Shown: piece by piece, positions 59,470 to 64,000 of the stretch
Position numbering within the stretch: the first letter of the stretch is position 1
Layout: each line of letters starts with the position of its first letter
NCBI RefSeq assembly: GCF_000372725.1
Contig: NW_005201551.1
Location: forward strand, 234,504-298,503
Direction of reading: 5' to 3'
Length of the DNA: 64,000 nt
From: Emiliania huxleyi CCMP1516
Lineage: Eukaryota; Haptophyta; Isochrysidales; Noelaerhabdaceae
Notes under the pieces: model-generated
What the model was told of the DNA's origin: nothing
Database searches by the model: none
Seen by the model: the letters and a program-made list of their open reading frames with translations, nothing else
Translations under genes and position numbers: made by a program

Positions 59470-61640
59470 GCGCGGCCGCCTCGCGGTCCGCCGCCAGCTG
59501 CGCGATTGAGAGCCGCTGGTACGCAGCGGCGGCGGCCAACCCGTCGCACAAAACGCGGACCACCTCGACAGGCGAGATGCCGGCGAGGTTAGCCGAGATA
59601 CAGGCGAGATGCAGGCGAGATGTAGCCGAGATGCAGCCGAGATGCAGCCTGGATGTCGCCGAGATGTCGCCGAGATTAGCCGAGATGAGCCGAGATGCAG
59701 CCGGGGTGAACAGCCTTCACAGGGGCCCTCTCGCCGCGCACAACTTCTGAATAATAATATACTAATATTGTTACCTTGACCGGCGCCCTCTCGCCGCGCA
59801 CAACCTCGCAGCGAATCTCGGCGAATCTCCTCTCATCTCGGCGAATCTCAACCAAGAGTATTACCTTCACCGGCGCCCTCTCGCCGCGCACAACCTCGCA
59901 GCTAATCTCGGCGAATCTCCTCTCATCTCGGCGAATCTCAACCAAGAGTATTACCTTCACCGGCGCCCTCTCGCCGCGCACAACCTCGCAGCGCAGCTTG
60001 GCGCTGCCGACGCTGGCGAGTGTCTCGCCCAAGTACTCGCAGAGCGGCTTGTTCGCCTGGCGGGAGATCGTGGGAGATCGTGGGAGATCGTGGGAGATTG
60101 TTCGCCTGGCGGGCACTGTGTCCCCTCAGTCTCGAATCTCGCCTCAATCTCGCCTCAATCTCGTCTCAATCTCGTCTCAATCTCGCCTCAATCTCGCCTC
60201 AATCTCGCCTCAATCTCGTCTCAATCTCGTCTCAATCTCGCAGAGCGGCTTGTTCGCCTGGCGGGCTATTCACAGCTGCTATTCACAGCAGAGCGGCTTG
60301 TTCGCCTGGCGCAACGGCCGGGGCGATCTCCCACGATCTCCCACGATCTCCCACGATCTCCCACAGAGCGGCTTGTTCGCCTGGCGGGCACTGTGTACCC
60401 TCAGCCTCGTCTCTACCCCGTCGCTACCTCGTCTGTATCTCGCCTGTATCTCGCCTGTATCTCGCCTGTATCTCGCCTGTATCTCGCCTGTATCTCGCCT
60501 GTATCTCGCCTGTATCTCGCCTGTATCTCGCCTGTATCTCGCCTGTATCTCGCCTGTATCTCGCCCCAATCTCGCCTCAATCTCGCCTCAATCTCGCCTC
60601 AATCTCGTCCCAATCTCGCCTCAATCTCGCCTCAATCTCGCCTCAATCTCGCCTCAATCTCGCCTCAATCTCGTCCCAATCTCATCTCAATCTCGCCCCA
60701 ATCTCATCTCAATCTCGCCCCAATCTCGCCTCAATCTCGTCCCAATCTCATCTCAATCTCGCCCCAATCTCGTCCCAATCTCGCCTCAATCTCGTCTCAA
60801 TCTCGCCTCAATCTCGCCTCAATCTCGTCCCAATCGCGCCCAAATACTCGCAAGTTCGCCTGGCGCAACGGCCGGGGCGATCTCCCACGATCTCCCACCA
60901 TCTCGTATCCACCTCGCCTCAATCTCATCGCAATCTCGCTTCAATCTCGTCTCTACCTCGCCTCAATCTCATCGCAATCTCGCTTCAATCTCGCCTGTAT
61001 CTCGCCTCAATCTGTGTCCTCTCATCTCAACTCTACCTCGTCTCTACCTCGTCTGTATCTCGTCCAAATCTCCGCGCGCCTCGGAGTCCTTTGCCTTGAC
61101 CTCCATGCCAATCGACCGCGCCGAGACGGCCTTCACCCTGGCAGTGGCAGTAATGGACAAGACTGACAAGATGGATACGAGCGGTGAGAATGACAAGATA
61201 AGAATCATAAACACTGCATGAAGCCGTCTCATTCTCGTTCTTGTCACCTCGTCTGCCGCGCGCTCGCCGAGCAGTAGCACTCCAGCGCCAGCTCCAGCCC
61301 CTGCGGCACCTGAGCCGAGATTGAGCGCCAGATTGAACCGAGATTGAGCCCAGATTGCGCCCAGATTGATCCCAGATTGAGTCCAGATCGAGCCGAGATC
61401 GAGCCGAGATTGAGCCCAGATTGAGCCCTCCTCCGCCCCCCAGCGGCGCACCTCTTTCACCGACGTGCAGCCGGCCGGCAGCGGCGGCGGCGGCGCGGCG
61501 GCGGCGGCGGCGGTGGCGGCAGCAGCGGCGGCGGCGGCTGGCGGCGGCGCCGCTGCTGCGGCGGCGGAGGAGGAGGAGGAGACGAAGTGTTCGGACTTGG
61601 CTTTCTTTTTCGGCACGAGGTGCGGCGCCTGTTGGCGCGT
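59470..61640 (-). CDS. Unidentified multi-exon gene
   Basis: Frame-consistent exons (descending): an Ala/Pro-rich exon ending CTSVKE at 61452, 61248-61309 ([16 protein letters not shown]), 61080-61137 ([19 protein letters not shown]), 59955-60056 ([20 protein letters not shown], ending [13 protein letters not shown]) and one from 59563 ([18 protein letters not shown]). I do not recognise the family. Splice sites and in-frame joins match the other genes, which supports a real gene. Start and end are not resolved. It may begin after, or be continuous with, the XAP5-like exons upstream. Confidence 0.5.
59564..59954 (-). repeat. Repeated exon tail in the unidentified gene
   Basis: The last ~33 bases of the exon 59955-60056 (GTTGTGCGCGGCGAGAGGGC...GTGAAG) recur three times downstream, at about 59875, 59780 and 59720. 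The first two repeats are also followed by GTAA, so at least three copies carry a usable-looking GT donor. Confidence 0.85.
60057..61079 (-). repeat. Stutter array and 11-bp repeats before the exon at 60056
   Basis: The exon head GCGAACAAGCCGCTCTG after GCCAG recurs at about 60110, 60255, 60308 and 60382, plus a partial copy at ~60860. Between copies are GAGATTGAGGC and GAGATACAGGC units of 11 bp on the sense strand, dozens of copies at 60400-60840. Confidence 0.9.
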
Positions 61641-61776
61641 TACGGAGCTGCTCAGGCGTGGGCAACGGTGCATTGAGCGCGCACTGGTTGAAGGTGCGGA
61701 GCGCTCTCTCTCCCTCTCGCTCTCCCTCCCTCCCTCCCTCCCCCTCCTACCCGCTCCCGCCCCTCCTACCCCCAAG

Positions 61777-61916
61777 CTGGCGAGTAGAGACCACCCCTGC
61801 TATTCACAGCTGCGATTCACAGCACACGCCCCTTGCCTGGCGGCCTCGGCATGTGCAGCGGAAGGCAACGGATCACCCCGTGTGTGAAAAAGTGAGGCGT
61901 GGTCTCTACTCGCCAG
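61777..61916. mobile_element. 140-bp MITE with 21-bp inverted ends
   Basis: CTGGCGAGTAGAGACCAC plus three bases at 61777-61797, and its inverse (20 of 21 matching) at 61896-61916. CCCCCAAG flanks both sides (61769-61776 and 61918-61925), an 8-bp target duplication. Internal TATTCACAGC and GATTCACAGC words resemble the hairpin introns. It lies between the XAP5-like exon and the next gene on the minus strand. Confidence 0.8.
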
Positions 61917-61929
61917 CCCCCCAAGCCCC

Positions 61930-62628
61930 CGTTCTCGGCTCCATCCCGAGAACACCTCGTCGGCGCCCTCCTCCTCGTCCTCCCCCCCAAACGACAGCGC
62001 CCCTTGCGCCACCTTCTTCTTCTTCTTCTTTTTTGGCGCCTACGGGACATGTCTCGGACATGTCCTGAAAGTGCTCCGCACGTCTTCCTCTTCTTCTTCT
62101 TCCTTTTTGTACCGGCGCCTCTGCAGCCGCCACCTCGCCTCCGCCGCCGCCGCCGCCACCGCCACCGCCGTCGCCGCCGCCGCCGTCGCCGCCTCCCCCC
62201 CCGCCGCCGCTCTCCAGCTCCTGGCGCCGCCTCGCGAACTCCGCGGCGCTGACGAGCCCGACGGTCGCTTTGGCGAGCTGTCCCTCGACGCCGTTGGTGG
62301 AGGAGGAGAACTTGTCGTCGACGCCGCCGAGGCGGTACGCCTGCCGAGGCGGCGCGGTGGGTGCGTGCCTTGGCGCGGGCCTTTGGCTGCCCACGGCTCG
62401 CAGCGCGCAAGGTGGCTGCTCTCAGTGCTCTCAGGGTGCGCGGTCGCCCGGCGCCGCGGGGTGCAACCGCTGCGGCCGCTGGTGCCGGCGCGCCTTTGTC
62501 TCCTCCGCCAGCCGCTCGCGCTCGGCGCGCGCCTCGTCCAGCGCGTCCTTGCGCGCGCGCTCGCCCGCCGCTGCGCGGAGCGCGTCCGCGCCCGCGTTGC
62601 CGTGCCCGCGGTGCGCCGTCTGAGCCAT
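61930..62628 (-). CDS. XAP5/FAM50-like protein, N-terminal exons
   Basis: Exon 1 62494-62628 (MAQTAHRGHG..., ending LAEETK, donor AAG|GCGCGC), 153-nt GC-AG intron, exon 2 from 62340 (AYRLGGVDDKFSSSTNGVEG, then KATVGLVSAAEFARRRQEL), and an exon from 62039 (APKKKKKKVAQGALSF, then EDEEEGADEVFS). ATVGLVS..EF..RR, the basic run before LSF and the acidic stretch follow the N-terminal half of XAP5/FAM50, a nuclear spliceosome-associated protein. The strongly conserved C-terminal half was not found; the sequence runs into a MITE instead. So the gene is split by a large intron I could not cross, or truncated. Exon 2's Gly-rich end may be intronic. Confidence 0.6.
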
Positions 62629-63623
62629 CTGTGTACCCGGGTAGCAAAAAAAGAATTTACTCGAACCACGCGAATGAGACAACTTGGGCACTGGAATGCT
62701 CGCCTTGCTCGCCCTCGCTCTGCCCACTGCCGCCGCCGCGCACAGACACCACCTAGCTGTAGTTCCCAGCCGGCGTGAGATGCCCGCCCTTCGGGCCGGA
62801 GCACCCGTTGCGGCTGGGCCAACCGCAGTACAGCTGCCGGCGGGCTGCCGCCACCTGCTGCTGGTTGGCGCTCAACGCCTGGCATGGCGAGAAGAACGGC
62901 CGCGGTTGCCACCGACGGGCGCAGAGCGTGCCGGCGGAGCGGCGCGTCGGCGAGGCCGCGAGCAAAACGATCCGCGCCGCGTGCTCCTCGGGCTCCAAGC
63001 AGCCGAGGCTGCCGAGGCTGCCGAGGAGGCCGAGGAGGCCGAGGAGGCCGAGGAGGCCCCCCCCTCCCCCCCGGGGTCTCGAATCCGGGACCACGCGATG
63101 CTCGGGCGAGACGCGTGCGCACGTGCAGCGCTGGACATGGCGGTCCGCAGCGGCGCTCAGCTGGTGGCTCATATACAGTGGATTTTATTTGATTGTTTGC
63201 TGTCATCACTGGCGCCTCTGTGTGGAGTGAGGTGGTGGATAGGGTGGGCGCTCGCAGCCGTGGCGAGTGTCGCCCTCGCCGTGCGTCACGTGAGGATGGG
63301 TCGAGGAAGGCCACCGCGCACGTCGGCCCCACGACACAGTGACCGGCGGGGGCCTCGAGAGCATAGAGGGGGCGATGGAGCAAATCCGGGAACTAAAGGA
63401 GGGGGGAGGCGCACCGATCCGCAACACGGGACGGGAGGCAACAAAGAAGTTGGTGGAGATCATCAGATACATCAAGGAGGGAGGGGTGTGGCTCGCCACG
63501 CTGGCGGACACGCACCTCGGGGAGGAAGAAATGCGCGAAGTGATAGAATTCTACGAAACAAGCCCCTCTCACAGCAGACTGGCACGAACTAGCACCACAA
63601 AAGGCACAGCAGACAACGGCCCC
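62629..63623 (+). other. Possible divergent secreted-protein gene; otherwise unassigned
   Basis: 62696 starts MLALLALALPTAAAAHRHH, a good signal peptide, 70 bases from the XAP5-like start on the other strand. What follows is uncertain: a Cys-containing frame at 62775 (CPPFGPEHPLRLGQ) would need an intron in between. 63010-63070 has GAGGCC triplet repeats. 63339-63600 has an open polar frame (IRELKEGGGAP) of unknown family near the trailer of the right-edge repeat ORF. Confidence 0.3.
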
Positions 63624-64000
63624 TTATGGGCCGTCGAAGAGGCCGTCATACTCCTCCGGCCTCGCCCCCCCTTCCCAACCCTCCCCTGGCTCAGGCTCCT
63701 CATCCTCGCGGCGCGCAGTGCGCACCCCGCCCCGCGAAGACGAACCCTTCCGCCGGCGTGCCTCGCGGGACTGCCGCCCGCTGCCGCCGCCCTTCCCCCC
63801 CTCCGCTGCCCGCGCCGCCTTCTCCGCCGCCCGCGCGGCCGCCTTCGCCTCCTCCGCCGCTAACAGCGCCTCCCTCCGCGTGACCCCTATGGGCCCCTTG
63901 CGCATCCAGGAGAGGTCGCGCGAGCGACCTATCCAGGGGTTACTCGGATACGGCGCAACGTAGCCGCTGCGCAGCTCCGAGTAGTCGCCGAAGCCCCCCC
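63624..64000 (-). CDS. 3' end of an unidentified repeat-element ORF (runs off the window)
   Basis: Enters from the right edge as GFGDYSELRSGYVAPYPSNP, continues through an Ala/Lys/Glu-rich segment (likely helical) and ends PEEYDGLFDGP-stop. Its trailer matches that of the ORF ending at 7542. No enzymatic domain lies within the window. Confidence 0.5.
   Translation of the reverse strand, partial: GGFGDYSELRSGYVAPYPSNPWIGRSRDLSWMRKGPIGVTRREALLAAEEAKAAARAAEKAARAAEGGKGGGSGRQSREARRRKGSSSRGGVRTARREDEEPEPGEGWEGGARPEEYDGLFDGP

Overview
This window looks like nuclear DNA of a GC-rich unicellular eukaryote, most likely a haptophyte alga of the Emiliania/Gephyrocapsa kind (inference, about 0.7). The reasons are high GC, many short introns of which about half begin with GC instead of GT, introns filled with 10-11 bp tandem repeats, a cilium/flagellum gene, long (TG)n tracts, and a 100-N scaffold gap at 54603-54702. 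No long reading frame is trustworthy by itself here. The genes had to be assembled from small exons by conserved protein motifs plus frame continuity.

Layout. 1-8447: mostly mobile and repetitive DNA: a 1.04 kb hAT-like element, a 4.75 kb element with 86-bp inverted ends carrying a 102-bp satellite, a nested 1.3 kb element, and the 3' end of an unidentified repeat ORF. 8448-12285 (+): a complete 14-exon NIPA-type Mg2+ transporter. 15649-17915 (+): a partial duplicate of its 3' half joined in frame to a coiled-coil exon. 21051-24553 (-): a 10-exon, membrane-anchored sphingomyelinase-like ectoenzyme. 25005-35053: a tandem duplication, each unit holding an LRR gene and part of an aminoglycoside/choline-kinase-like (APH) gene; the second unit continues into the full APH gene, which starts at 37163. 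37734-39126 (+) and 51218-52641 (-): two further LRR genes. 46425-50651 (+): a trypsin-like serine protease with His, Asp and Ser recognisable. 52883-57462 (+): a complete 14-exon SPFH/band-7 membrane protein. 58272-58772 (+): the C-terminal exons of a CFAP144/FAM183-like ciliary protein. 59470-61640 (-): an unidentified multi-exon gene. 61930-62628 (-): the N-terminal part of an XAP5/FAM50-like protein. The right edge holds another repeat ORF.

What stands out. (1) Most introns in every gene are 'stuttered': the first 9-40 bases of the next exon recur one to eight times upstream, usually directly after an AG, and the first copy supplies the GT or GC of the 5' splice site. Array copy number differs between recent duplicates, so these arrays are still changing. 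(2) A family of tiny hairpin introns, 28 and 39 nt, whose 3' splice site is the arm TGTGAACAG, is scattered over unrelated genes. (3) Four paralogous proteins with an N-terminal Met-Gly-Cys lipidation signal, a HET-like core and C-terminal leucine-rich repeats look like a lineage-specific receptor or cell-death family.

The genes do not form a pathway. Shared membrane themes (Mg2+ transport, lipid hydrolysis, SPFH scaffold, predicted lipid-anchored LRR proteins) may be coincidence.
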